From Candidatus Aerophobetes bacterium Ae_b3b (lineage in GTDB: Bacteria > Aerophobota > Aerophobia > Aerophobales > AE-B3A): DNA of 20,654 nt. Location: NCBI GenBank assembly GCA_005223085.1, contig NJBP01000041.1, positions 1 through 20,654 of the forward strand, given 5' to 3'. A model generated the notes under the pieces. The model was not told the origin of the DNA, ran no database searches, and saw only the letters and a list, made by a program, of their open reading frames with translations. The position numbers and the translations under genes were made by a program. Of the stretch, positions 1-6,530 are shown one piece after another; the stretch's first letter is position 1; each line of letters starts with the position of its first letter.

Positions 1-132
1 CTCGCTAGTACCTGCTGCTGGTCTAGGTTCAACCATTGGCTTCAACAAAAATCCTAATAAAACACAACCTAAAAAGAGTAAAATTATTCTCGTAAACCAA
101 TCTAGATGGTACACCACTACTTGTTTTTCCAT
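1..132 (-). CDS. Small single-TM membrane protein, partial (runs off the left edge)
   Basis: The minus strand reads from an ATG at 132 to the window edge, giving 44 codons with no stop. A strong ribosome site (AGGAGG, about 5 nt before the ATG) supports the start. The protein begins MEKQVVVYHLDWFTRI, then has a hydrophobic stretch at about residues 16-33 (ILLFLGCVLLGFLL), then a Pro/Ala-rich segment. This suggests an N-terminal signal anchor with the rest outside the membrane. The start lies 13 nt after the stop of the upstream 344-aa gene, so the two are probably co-transcribed. The family is not recognised because most of the protein may lie outside the window. Confidence 0.72.
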   Translation of the reverse strand, partial: MEKQVVVYHLDWFTRIILLFLGCVLLGFLLKPMVEPRPAAGTSE

Positions 133-145
133 TGTTTCCTCCTGG

Positions 146-1180
146 TTATCTCATTTTTGAAAGATCAAATACAAAGACTCCTTCCGTTCCTCGCTCAGTT
201 AATAGATATAACTCAACCTTGCCCTGAGGGTTAAAATCTCGGTCCTCTATCGCAAAATCGAAATAGAGAAAGGTTGCTATCGAATCAGTAAGGCCCAATC
301 CTAACTCTGTGAATTCCCTTTTTTCTTTATACATCTCATCGTATCTTACCTTGTGATCATAGTAGACCTTGCTCTCTCTTTCATGTGAAAAGATAGGCTC
401 CAGTTCGTTGCCGTCGTATCTCAATAATGCTAAATAATTTAGAAAAGGAAGCTCCCACTGATAGGTGGGTATCCGAATAACAAATCCCAAATATAAAGGC
501 GTTGGTTTTTCTAGCTCCTTCACTTTTTCTAGCTCTCTTAGATCTCCTCTCACTTTCTCAAACTCTTCCCGTACCTTTTCATCCCCAAATGCTTTCCTGA
601 GCATACTCAAGGTACTAAGCGTAGTTCGAAAAGGCGTAAATATAATCGCTTGAGCATCCCAAAGTCCTAAGTGTTCTCTGAGGTTTAAGTCACCGAAACC
701 AGGCTCTGTATGTATGATTGGCACTCCCCATTCTTGGGCAACCAACTCCTCCCAATTCTTCTTTCTTTTCTCTATTTCTTTTTTTATCGCATCTAAAGAA
801 TCGAATTTGGTGTTATCCTCTGCTTCAATAAGAACGGCGTGTTTCCCCTCCGTATATTCCCAGACTTCATCGACTTCATCCCAGTACTCTTGTTTGGATT
901 CAGCTGCGGAATATAATTTCACCCAGTTGAGAAGAGCATAGCCAAATCCAACTAGAGCTACACCGAGAGCAGCATTATCACCTTTAATATCTTTTTCTTT
1001 GTTGGTTGCAGCTACTACACCACCAGCTAAACCAAGAACTATTCCTAAAAACATTCGTGTCTTAATTGACCTTTCCCATTTGAGAGTAGGTAAATTAGAA
1101 GTGGATTTCTGGTTGGCTAGACTGAAAGTGCCCAAACTAAGACACAGTATCATTGTAAAAGCAATTATACGTAGGATCAT
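146..1180 (-). CDS. Exported or membrane protein of unknown function (344 aa)
   Basis: I do not recognise this family. The ATG at 1180 is chosen because GGAGGTGAG lies just upstream; an in-frame GTG at 1189 falls inside that ribosome site. The N-terminus is a signal-like hydrophobic segment ending near FSLA (about residues 4-22). Two Gly/Ala-rich membrane segments follow at about residues 40-58 (FLGIVLGLAGGVVAAT) and 70-88 (AALGVALVGFGYALLNW). The remaining roughly 250 residues are soluble and highly charged, with Lys/Glu-rich helical stretches and a C-terminal part rich in beta-prone segments. The gene lies between an outer-membrane barrel gene and a one-TM protein on the same strand, so an envelope role is likely but inferred. 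Confidence 0.8.
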   Translation of the reverse strand: MILRIIAFTMILCLSLGTFSLANQKSTSNLPTLKWERSIKTRMFLGIVLGLAGGVVAATNKEKDIKGDNAALGVALVGFGYALLNWVKLYSAAESKQEYWDEVDEVWEYTEGKHAVLIEAEDNTKFDSLDAIKKEIEKRKKNWEELVAQEWGVPIIHTEPGFGDLNLREHLGLWDAQAIIFTPFRTTLSTLSMLRKAFGDEKVREEFEKVRGDLRELEKVKELEKPTPLYLGFVIRIPTYQWELPFLNYLALLRYDGNELEPIFSHERESKVYYDHKVRYDEMYKEKREFTELGLGLTDSIATFLYFDFAIEDRDFNPQGKVELYLLTERGTEGVFVFDLSKMR

Positions 1181-1202
1181 CCTTCTCACCTCCCCCTTAA
1201 CT

Positions 1203-1262
1203 TATGCTCTCTACTTTGCTTCCCCTTGAGTTTTGAAAATATGTTATATCCTGCGTGTCAGG
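1203..1262 (-). promoter_or_regulatory. Conserved upstream leader, copy A (before the 344-aa gene)
   Basis: About 60 bp here match 2163-2225 at most positions, with one small gap of about 3 nt. The best-kept core on the minus strand is TTTTCAAAACTCAAGGGGAA, and the similarity continues into the GGAGGT ribosome site of the gene starting at 1180. Both copies lie directly upstream of minus-strand envelope genes. A shared promoter or regulator site is the simplest reading. I could not assign -35 and -10 boxes with confidence. Confidence 0.6.
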
Positions 1263-1378
1263 TTTATCTTATATCTCCGGATCTCAGTTGGGGCATGCTC
1301 CCCTGGGGTCAAGCAAGCTCCTTTTTTTGTCTCCTTTAGAGAGAAAGGGACAAGTTCACTAGCAAAGTAGGGTCCTAT
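1263..1378. other. Intergenic spacer between the two envelope genes
   Basis: The gap from 1181 to 1378 holds leader copy A plus this remainder. It contains a short GC-rich inverted repeat (GGGGCATGCTCCCC at about 1290-1303) and a T7 run. No convincing terminator for the upstream barrel gene was found on the minus strand: its only hairpin near 1338-1360 is followed by A residues rather than U in the transcript. No gene is seen. Confidence 0.5.
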
Positions 1379-2062
1379 CTAGAATCTAATAATTGCTCCT
1401 ACGTTCAAGAATAAGCCGCCCAGATCAATGGTGGTACCGCTAACGCGGCCATCGAGCAAAGAAACCCATCCAAGACTCTCAAAATCCTCCATCTCTACCT
1501 TGGCAGAAATATACCGGGCTTCCCCCCACAAAAGAAGTGTTTCCGTGCCAAATTCAATCCCTATCAAGGCCTGAAAGCCAATAGGTCCCTCGGTCTCTGA
1601 CCCCGTGCTGGTGTCCACCGGGGTACCGCGAATTGACCTGGTCTCATCCCACCGAAACTTAGTCATAAATTGACCTAGACCTATTCCAATGTAGGGAGAT
1701 AGTGCTTCTTTGGGAGACACGGTATAAATTCCCGATAGTGTATAGGCGTTCAAATTTAGTTTGTATTCTGCATGGTATCCCATCCAACCGACGCCATCGC
1801 TGTCGCTCGTCTCGGCATTAAAACCGTTCCATTCCCCCCGGAGTTTAAAATTGGGAGTAATTTCATACTCCACCGCTGCTCCATACATCATTCCCTCTTC
1901 AAATTTCCAATCTGTATCCCAGATAGTGTTTCTATGAGTAAGATAATCATTTATTTCGCCAAAATTGGGACTGTACCACCCCACCAGGCCCCCGAAACTT
2001 AAAGCTGCCAGTGCCGGATCCGAAAAGAGACCGATGGCCCACACCAAAGCGATTGCCCCCAA
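1379..2062 (-). CDS. Outer-membrane beta-barrel protein (start unresolved)
   Basis: The protein ends in FLNVGAIIRF, a C-terminal aromatic beta-signal recognised by the BAM machinery. Alternating hydrophobic strands run through its length, for example YGAAVEYEITPNFKLRGEW and LSPYIGIGLGQF. This fits a small OmpA/OmpW-like eight-stranded barrel of about 200 mature residues. The N-terminus carries a signal peptide ending near DPALA. The start given is a TTG; the frame is open back to 2122 but has no ATG. An ATG at 2103 lies one base out of frame, and one extra A in the A6 run at 2089-2094 would give a textbook signal peptide starting MEKKKITKKRIIGFLGA. The start may therefore be non-AUG, or a frameshift or sequencing error may be present. 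The gene implies a diderm cell. Confidence 0.75.
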   Translation of the reverse strand: MGAIALVWAIGLFSDPALAALSFGGLVGWYSPNFGEINDYLTHRNTIWDTDWKFEEGMMYGAAVEYEITPNFKLRGEWNGFNAETSDSDGVGWMGYHAEYKLNLNAYTLSGIYTVSPKEALSPYIGIGLGQFMTKFRWDETRSIRGTPVDTSTGSETEGPIGFQALIGIEFGTETLLLWGEARYISAKVEMEDFESLGWVSLLDGRVSGTTIDLGGLFLNVGAIIRF

Positions 2063-2162
2063 AAAACCAATTATTCTCTTCTTCGTGATTTTTTCTTTTC
2101 CATTTAGGTGGTTCTTTCGTATCTAACTTTAAATCCTTTTTTCTTCTTACCTCCTCCCTAAC

Positions 2163-2225
2163 CTATGCTCTTTACTTTGGTCAATTCCCCTTGAGTTTTG
2201 AAAATGTGCTATATCCTATGTGTGA
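2163..2225 (-). promoter_or_regulatory. Conserved upstream leader, copy B (before the barrel gene)
   Basis: This is the partner of 1203-1262, with the same core TTTTCAAAACTCAAGGGGAA on the minus strand. The similarity continues into GGAGGAGGTAAGAAG (about 2145-2157). Here the ribosome site is followed by an in-frame stop rather than a start, and the barrel reading frame only opens about 25 nt later. The copy therefore looks displaced from its gene, or the gene's 5' end has been altered. Confidence 0.55.
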
Positions 2226-2824
2226 GATATATTTGTTTGTCTAGTTGCCCTCTGGCTGCTAGTTCCTCCCTTCTCACCGCCTACGATAGAAGCCACAAGT
2301 TCCCTAGTGTTACTGAGCTTGATCCTTCCTATCTCTTTTTGTTCAGTTTGTTTTATTCTCATCGTTTACCTCTTAGCCTTCTTATAAATTACTGCTTTTA
2401 GAAGCAAAGGGAAGCGAGAGAAAAGGTCAAAAACCTATCAAGTGTATAATTTTCCCCTCACTGAAAAGATTAGAGCCTCTTATTTTGGCTAATTTTGCGT
2501 CTTTTGTTATAGACTCTGGGAGCGTGTTTCAAAGAACAAAATCAGCGTCCGTTATCGATTTGGATCTGGGATTCTTGGTTGGGTGAAGGAGTGAAGTGAT
2601 ATGGTTTGATTTTAGGGACCAAAGGGCTCGGGTTGATTTATCATCCAGCAATGCCTCCGTACAAGAGGTGTCGCTTTGAGTCATAAACCCAGGATCTTGA
2701 GGAATCCCTTCTACTTAGCAGTATTCCAGTAGTTTAGGGTTATTTATCTCCATGTAGGTAGCATTGTAAGACAAATATGTATGAATGTCAAGGCAGGAAC
2801 AATAAAAGAGAGAAATTGATACAG
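2226..2824. other. About 600-bp stretch without a recognised gene
   Basis: Short ORFs occur on both strands but none has a ribosome site with a plausible product. The region holds a weak bulged hairpin (ATTAGAGCC with GGCTAAT, about 2468-2495) followed by a short T-rich tail. A minus-strand frame of about 60 codons around 2540-2725 has no good start. I see nothing I can name. It separates the minus-strand envelope cluster from the plus-strand genes. Confidence 0.5.
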
Positions 2825-3118
2825 TTAGGCTTTAACTAAACTGCAGTCTTGAAGGAGAGCATCTAGTTCATCGCTGAGGCAAAAGTTCCGAAAATCGTCC
2901 ACTATGGCGAGCCATTCTATACGACCTGTAGAACACGACGGATTTGTTATCAACATCGTCCAGTCCGGGGAGGCAAATTTGCTAGTAAAGCCCAAGTTCT
3001 TTTCAGGCTTTCTGGCTGTCTGTTTTTCTGGTATTATGGTTTCTTTCCGATTCCACATATAAATTATCATATTGTTTTGGTAAGTCACAATGTCGCCTTC
3101 TGTATAAAAGCACGACAT
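2825..3118 (-). CDS. Hypothetical protein, doubtful
   Basis: The minus-strand ORF from an ATG at 3118 gives about 97 aa and begins MSCFYTEGDIVTYQNN. Only a weak AGGA precedes the ATG by 8 nt. No domain is recognised. Two segments have related DNA near 8114-8385: the start codon region (here MSCFYTEGDI, there MSSFYIENDI) and a 29-bp identical block that encodes SPDWTMLIT here. The matched DNA positions are not concentrated at third codon positions, which fits a DNA repeat better than a conserved protein. It may be a repeat-derived ORF rather than a gene. Confidence 0.3.
   Translation of the reverse strand: MSCFYTEGDIVTYQNNMIIYMWNRKETIIPEKQTARKPEKNLGFTSKFASPDWTMLITNPSCSTGRIEWLAIVDDFRNFCLSDELDALLQDCSLVKA
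2944..2972. repeat. 29-bp direct repeat, copy A
   Basis: This block (ttgttatcaacatcgtccag and the next nine bases) is identical to 8357-8385, over 5 kb away and in the same orientation. A 29-bp exact match between otherwise unrelated regions is not expected by chance. See also the palindromes at 3089-3119 and 8114-8142. Confidence 0.8.
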
Positions 3119-3119
3119 T
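3089..3119. repeat. Palindromic element, copy A (AATGTCG-N17-CGACATT)
   Basis: This perfect 7-bp inverted repeat has a 17-nt centre that includes TATAAAA. A related palindrome at 8114-8142 keeps the same half-sites, spacing and central CTRTATAAAA. It overlaps the start codon of the doubtful minus-strand ORF. It could be an operator, a mobile-element end, or a hairpin. Confidence 0.6.
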
Positions 3120-3298
3120 AACAAAATCCTAGAGTTTCAAACCCTCTATTTTCTCTCCCGATTTTCCACCTCCGACAAGTTTTTCATTTTTCAGGAAACT
3201 TAGGTTGGTTTAAGGTAGGCACCAAAGGTAAGATCTTTAAGGTACAAATCTCCATAATGTAGAATTATACAGGATTAGAGCGATTTTTGCAAGGGCGG

Positions 3299-3327
3299 TT
3301 GACAAAGAATATATTTGTTATTATAAT
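3299..3327 (+). promoter_or_regulatory. Perfect consensus sigma-70 promoter for the sigma-like gene
   Basis: TTGACA (3299-3304), a 17-nt spacer and TATAAT (3322-3327) match the housekeeping consensus at all twelve positions. Transcription should start near 3334, giving a leader of about 140 nt that contains two terminator-like hairpins before the ATG at 3474. A promoter this strong in front of two terminators suggests control by readthrough rather than initiation. Confidence 0.85.
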
Positions 3328-3361
3328 ACATACCAAATACACAGAAGTATTTGCTGAAGAC

Positions 3362-3394
3362 AAAGGCGTCTTCTTCCGAGAAGGCGCTTTTTTT
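3362..3394 (+). terminator. Leader hairpin 1: intrinsic terminator or attenuator
   Basis: Bases 3366-3374 pair with 3379-3387 (GCGTCTTCT with AGAAGGCGC, one G-U pair) around a TCCG tetraloop. The stem is extended by A-U pairs into a T7 tract at 3388-3394. This is a classic rho-independent terminator, placed about 30 nt after the predicted transcription start and before the sigma-like gene. The overlapping repeat GAAGAC-N6-GTCTTC (3356-3373) offers a competing pairing for its 5' arm. Confidence 0.75.
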
Positions 3395-3421
3395 ATTAGG
3401 TACGAGGAAGTACTGCGAGAC

Positions 3422-3462
3422 AAAGGTGTCTTCACTAAAAGGTGGAGATGCCTTTTATTTTT
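3422..3462 (+). terminator. Leader hairpin 2: terminator-like stem next to the ribosome site
   Basis: Bases 3422-3435 can pair with 3442-3455 as 14 consecutive pairs including several G-U, around a TAAAAG loop, followed by TTTTATTTTT. The stem ends a few bases before the AGGAGGG ribosome site at 3463-3469. Its 5' arm (CAAAGGTGTCTTC) nearly repeats that of hairpin 1 (CAAAGGCGTCTTC), so arms could swap between the two stems. It may act as an attenuator or control ribosome access. Confidence 0.65.
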
Positions 3463-3473
3463 AGGAGGGTGGT

Positions 3474-3980
3474 ATGCGGCAGGATTTTAATCAATGGGTG
3501 AGTCCCTTTTTGCCAACTCTTTATACAATATCCGGGAAAATAGGTAAGCTTCCTCAATGGGTGGATAGAGAGGATGTAGTATCCCAAATGCTCTTTGATC
3601 TATGGGAGAAGTGGAAGAGAGGTGAATTGCAGAGTAAACCAACCTCTTACATTTTCCGAAGCTGTTGGTTTGCTGCTCAAAACTATCGACGGACATCAAA
3701 AGACAAAATTGTCGCTCTGAGCCTCGATAAGCCTGTTGACGAGGAAGGGACCCCCCTTATAACCTTAATAGAGGATGATTCGTCTTTCTTCCAAACAATC
3801 GAGATAAGACAGAGTATATGCAAACTAAAAGAAAAACTCACCCAAAGAGAGAAAGAAGTCTTCTATCTGCAAAAACAGGAGTATACCACCAGAGAGATAG
3901 CAAAGAAGCTGGGAATCTCCCATGTGAGGGTGGTAAGAATTCAGCAAAACATCAGAAAAAAAGGCACGACAGTCGTATAG
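3474..3980 (+). CDS. Small sigma-70 family (ECF-like) RNA polymerase sigma factor
   Basis: The 168-aa protein has the two-domain layout of an ECF-type sigma factor. A region-2-like part lies at about residues 28-75 (REDVVSQMLFDLWEKW, then SYIFRSCWFAAQNYRR). A short acidic linker leads to region 4 at about residues 120-165, beginning LTQREKEVFYLQ, with a helix-turn-helix TTREIAKKLGISHVRVVRIQ at 138-157. The ATG is preceded by AGGAGGG. No anti-sigma factor is seen next to it. Its promoter is a housekeeping consensus, so it need not be autoregulated; its leader holds two terminator-like hairpins. It may drive neighbouring secreted-protein genes, but no shared promoter motif was identified. A phage- or mobile-type sigma is an alternative. 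Confidence 0.8.
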   Translation: MRQDFNQWVSPFLPTLYTISGKIGKLPQWVDREDVVSQMLFDLWEKWKRGELQSKPTSYIFRSCWFAAQNYRRTSKDKIVALSLDKPVDEEGTPLITLIEDDSSFFQTIEIRQSICKLKEKLTQREKEVFYLQKQEYTTREIAKKLGISHVRVVRIQQNIRKKGTTVV

Positions 3981-4019
3981 GGGTTACCAAAATCCGACTT
4001 TTTTTACTTATAATAAGTG

Positions 4020-4061
4020 AAAGGTATAAAGAGGTGTACAAAGACTGGGGATTACCTTTTT
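4020..4061 (+). terminator. Possible weak terminator after the sigma-like gene
   Basis: AAAGGTA (4020-4026) pairs perfectly with TACCTTT (4053-4059), followed by two more T residues. The 26-nt loop is large for an intrinsic terminator. A nearby inverted repeat ACTTAT-A-ATAAGT (about 4006-4018) could also matter. Confidence 0.3.
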
Positions 4062-4135
4062 AGACATACTAATCTTAGATCTGCGCCTTTTAAGCTCATC
4101 GGCCTATTCGGACCAGGCGTGCCAAATATCTTCAT

Positions 4136-4149
4136 AAGGAGGTGAATAG
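4136..4149 (+). promoter_or_regulatory. Perfect Shine-Dalgarno sequence with no AUG/GUG/UUG at a usable distance
   Basis: AAGGAGGTGA (4136-4145) is fully complementary to the 16S tail and stronger than most ribosome sites here. The GTG inside it opens a frame of only three codons. At ideal spacing (7 nt after GGAGG) the triplet is ATA at 4150, which opens a 49-codon frame. It could be a lost start codon, a non-canonical AUA start, or a ribosome stand-by site. Confidence 0.5.
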
Positions 4150-4299
4150 ATAACTAAAAGGGTTAGTTTAGTGCCCGACTTCTCTTTTGAACTCGGCCGC
4201 AAAAGCTCTTTTCTAATCAAACTTCTCTTCGATATCTCTTTGGGATCTATCTGGTCTATGAGACAAAGGGTAGCTCTAACCCATTTTGTTCAAGCTTAG
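4150..4299 (+). CDS. Candidate 49-aa ORF with an AUA start (doubtful)
   Basis: The frame runs from ATA at 4150 to TAG at 4297-4299, with the perfect ribosome site above. The reading would begin I/M-TKRVSLVPDFSFELGRKS and continue with a mildly hydrophobic centre. No family is recognised. A frame of this length is quite likely by chance, so the case rests on the ribosome site. It may instead be a decayed gene start or the 5' leader of the secreted protein at 4347; GGGTTAG (4160-4166) can pair with CTAACCC (4276-4282). Confidence 0.2.
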   Translation: MTKRVSLVPDFSFELGRKSSFLIKLLFDISLGSIWSMRQRVALTHFVQA

Positions 4300-4346
4300 G
4301 GATGCACGCCAATTTCTAATAATAATTGGAAAAGGAGAAGATAACG

Positions 4347-5819
4347 ATGAAAAAATTCAAAACTTTGGTGAAAAATAAATGGGCCAGTTCCTTGATAATA
4401 ATTATGATGTTGTTGTTAAATGTAAGTTTCGTTTTGGCAGCAGAAACATTTGATTCCGAAGCAGCAGAAGAAGAAGGCTACTGGTACTCAAGGTATAACA
4501 TGGGAACACTGGCAATGAGATCAGGGTTAGGTGAGACCTTCATGCCTGATATGCAGATGATGATGCAAGCTATGAAAATGGCTGATGCAGATTTTGATCC
4601 TATGCAAAAAGGAATGAACTATGGAGATGGAGATCATCCAATGGCTCCCATGAATCCTTCTCTTTTGCAGGCAGTATATAAGTCAGGAAGCCCTTACTAC
4701 ACTCAACCAATAGATATTAATGATTTTGCAACGCAGAAATGGGACCTTTCAACATTTGATCGAGCACTGACGGGCTTAGCAACAGGACAGCTTATGATTA
4801 AAGAGATAGAGTGGGCTAAACAATTTCATGTTGACGAGCACTTTGGTAAACCTACCGATAACTTTGGGGCTCAGTGGAGATTCATCGGATCTGTATTGGT
4901 GATGCAATCCAAGATGCAAGCAATGCACTTTCTGAATAAGAGAGATCGGTTTGATCTATCCGATGGTGGAGACTATGTGATGCTTTGGGCATTAAGCGAC
5001 TTAGGAAATGTTCTTGAGTTGGATAAGCTTCTGTATAGTGAGTCCAATAGATACAAAGATTTAGAAGCATCGGGAATGTTTCTAAGTGCAGCGGACAGCG
5101 TGTTTAGTGGAATAAAAGATAAAATGCCGGCATCAATTATGGAAAAATCTCTCGCCCTTCAGTCTTTTGTTTGGTATGCAGCAAGTACCCACACTATAAT
5201 GGGGAGAGCCGAGGCTTTATTGAACATGAAAAGAATATCTGATGAACTTAAGAGGATGACTCCTAGAAATGCAGCTGAGAGAACATATATGATTCGCGGG
5301 TTAATTGAAGCTAAAAGGACTTTAGGAATTCAAATTGATGAGATCGCTAAGCTCGCTTCAGAACTGTTTGATGATTTTGATGACTCACTGGGGACCTTCG
5401 GTAGTCAAACTACCTATACAACCGATGACGTTGCGATAATTGTGGGAGCACTAAATGCGATTCGGATATTTGAGGGTGCCACCATCGATACAGAAAGGGC
5501 AGAAGAGGTATTCACCATCTTCTTTGAAACGGTACTTAATAAAGCAGGAATGCAACAGTCAGCACCGCCAATACCGGTATTTAAGGGTACTTTTGAATAT
5601 GAAGGGGAACCAGAGATTTTCTTCAGATACCCAGACATGCCATTTCCTCCTATGGCAGGAGGAGAATATGGAATTGCGCCTGTTTTTGCATCCTCAGTGA
5701 CTTATAGTAATGGGAAATGGAAGATCAACCGAACATTTGACAGTGCCGGAGCTATGCATGCCTCAAATGAGATGATATGGCTGCATCATGATGAAGTGGA
5801 TGGCTTTCCAAAGTTGTAG
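4347..5819 (+). CDS. Met-rich secreted protein of unknown function (490 aa)
   Basis: The start is ATG 4347, spaced correctly from AAAAGGAG. An upstream in-frame TTG at 4326 overlaps that site and is less likely. A signal peptide runs to about residue 33 (LLLNVSFVLA then AETF). The mature N-terminal part is unusually rich in methionine (MPDMQMMMQAMKMADADF, then more Met residues through MAPMNPS). The centre looks alpha-helical. The C-terminal part has aromatic and Pro/Gly segments (FFRYPDMPFPPMAGGEYG) and ends near WLHHDEVDG. No heme CXXCH or lipobox is seen. Met clusters can bind Cu(I) in other secreted proteins, but that is only a hypothesis here. I do not recognise the family. The gene stands alone between noncoding stretches. 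Confidence 0.85.
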   Translation: MKKFKTLVKNKWASSLIIIMMLLLNVSFVLAAETFDSEAAEEEGYWYSRYNMGTLAMRSGLGETFMPDMQMMMQAMKMADADFDPMQKGMNYGDGDHPMAPMNPSLLQAVYKSGSPYYTQPIDINDFATQKWDLSTFDRALTGLATGQLMIKEIEWAKQFHVDEHFGKPTDNFGAQWRFIGSVLVMQSKMQAMHFLNKRDRFDLSDGGDYVMLWALSDLGNVLELDKLLYSESNRYKDLEASGMFLSAADSVFSGIKDKMPASIMEKSLALQSFVWYAASTHTIMGRAEALLNMKRISDELKRMTPRNAAERTYMIRGLIEAKRTLGIQIDEIAKLASELFDDFDDSLGTFGSQTTYTTDDVAIIVGALNAIRIFEGATIDTERAEEVFTIFFETVLNKAGMQQSAPPIPVFKGTFEYEGEPEIFFRYPDMPFPPMAGGEYGIAPVFASSVTYSNGKWKINRTFDSAGAMHASNEMIWLHHDEVDGFPKL

Positions 5820-5821
5820 CA

Positions 5822-6007
5822 GTGATCGTTTTTAAGCGAAGGTGGTGGTGCAACTGGTTATTGGGCAGGGCAGGTGAGGCTTCATTCAACGGAGTTTCAA
5901 CTATTGCTGGCACCCAGGGTGAGCGGATGCCATCAACGAATGAGCTAAAAATGGCCAAAGATTTGGGTAAGCACCTCACAAGAATTGCGAAAAAGTTAGC
6001 TTTGTGA
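5822..6007 (+). pseudogene. Remnant of a WrbA-like flavodoxin/NAD(P)H:quinone oxidoreductase (C-terminus only)
   Basis: From about 5870 this frame reads AGEASFNGVSTIAGTQGER followed by MPSTNELKMAKDLGKHL, ending at TGA 6007. This matches what I recall of the WrbA C-terminus, where a Gly-x-(S/T)TIAG-x-x-G-x-R segment is followed by a PS-x-x-E-L helix. Only about the last 45 residues of a roughly 200-residue protein are present. The codons before it read as Trp/Arg-rich noise and no flavodoxin N-terminus lies upstream, where the secreted-protein gene ends at 5819. No ribosome site precedes it. It is best read as a truncated relic left by deletion or rearrangement. Confidence 0.6.
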
Positions 6008-6099
6008 TGAGACTGGTGAGTCGATAGATTATGAAAATAAGATGCCCCGCGCTGATACATTCAGCACGATTTTAAGAGCAAACTGAAAAGGAGGTGAAA

Positions 6100-6405
6100 A
6101 TGGCTAAAAAGAAGGATAAAGTAATGGTTTTCCCCACGGTGTGCGCCTACCACGATGAGAAAGATGAGAATCTCATTATTGAGGTAGAGCTTCCCGGGGT
6201 AAAGAAAAAAGACCTGAAACTGGAGATGACCGATGAGGGTTTCTGTGCCAGTGGTGAGCGAGCTGATTCTATTTATCAGGCTTGCTATTCGTTTCTTCAC
6301 GAGATAACTCTGGATGAAGCCAAGGCCAAATTCGATAGCGGTCTTCTCACCATCACCGTGCCCTTCCAGAAACCAGCAAAGCCCAAGGAAATCATTATTG
6401 AATAG
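6100..6405 (+). CDS. Small heat-shock protein, Hsp20/alpha-crystallin family
   Basis: The start ATG 6100 follows AAGGAGGTGA closely; an in-frame GTG at 6094 lies inside that site. The 101-aa protein is nearly all alpha-crystallin domain: an early strand region (LIIEVELPGVKKKDLKLEM, about 27-45), a central GERADSIYQACYSF, and the hallmark A-x-x-x-G-L-L-x-I-x-x-P motif near residue 75 (KFDSGLLTITVPF). It ends in an IIIE tail. The long N-terminal arm that usually drives large oligomers is missing, so it is a short form. It is an ATP-independent holdase of the cytoplasm. It is flanked by a gene relic and a secreted protein, with no obvious functional partner. A small stem (GCTGA-TACAT-TCAGC, about 6050-6064) precedes it. 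Confidence 0.87.
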   Translation: MAKKKDKVMVFPTVCAYHDEKDENLIIEVELPGVKKKDLKLEMTDEGFCASGERADSIYQACYSFLHEITLDEAKAKFDSGLLTITVPFQKPAKPKEIIIE

Positions 6406-6530
6406 GAGTGCTGCTGTCGAGAAACAAAAGCCTCTGAATCCTCAACGACTTCCGGGGTAGGTTGAGTACTATGGGAAGCGCAAAGTAAAAGCGTTAGAGC
6501 ACATATAATCCGTAAAGAAGGAGAAAACAA

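Noticed and set aside
2198-2401. 67-codon plus-strand ORF in the envelope intergenic region
   Set aside because: No ribosome site; overlaps the conserved leader copy B on the other strand.
3818-4063. Second-frame ORF over the sigma gene 3' end
   Set aside because: Overlaps the conserved region 4 coding sequence, with no ribosome site.
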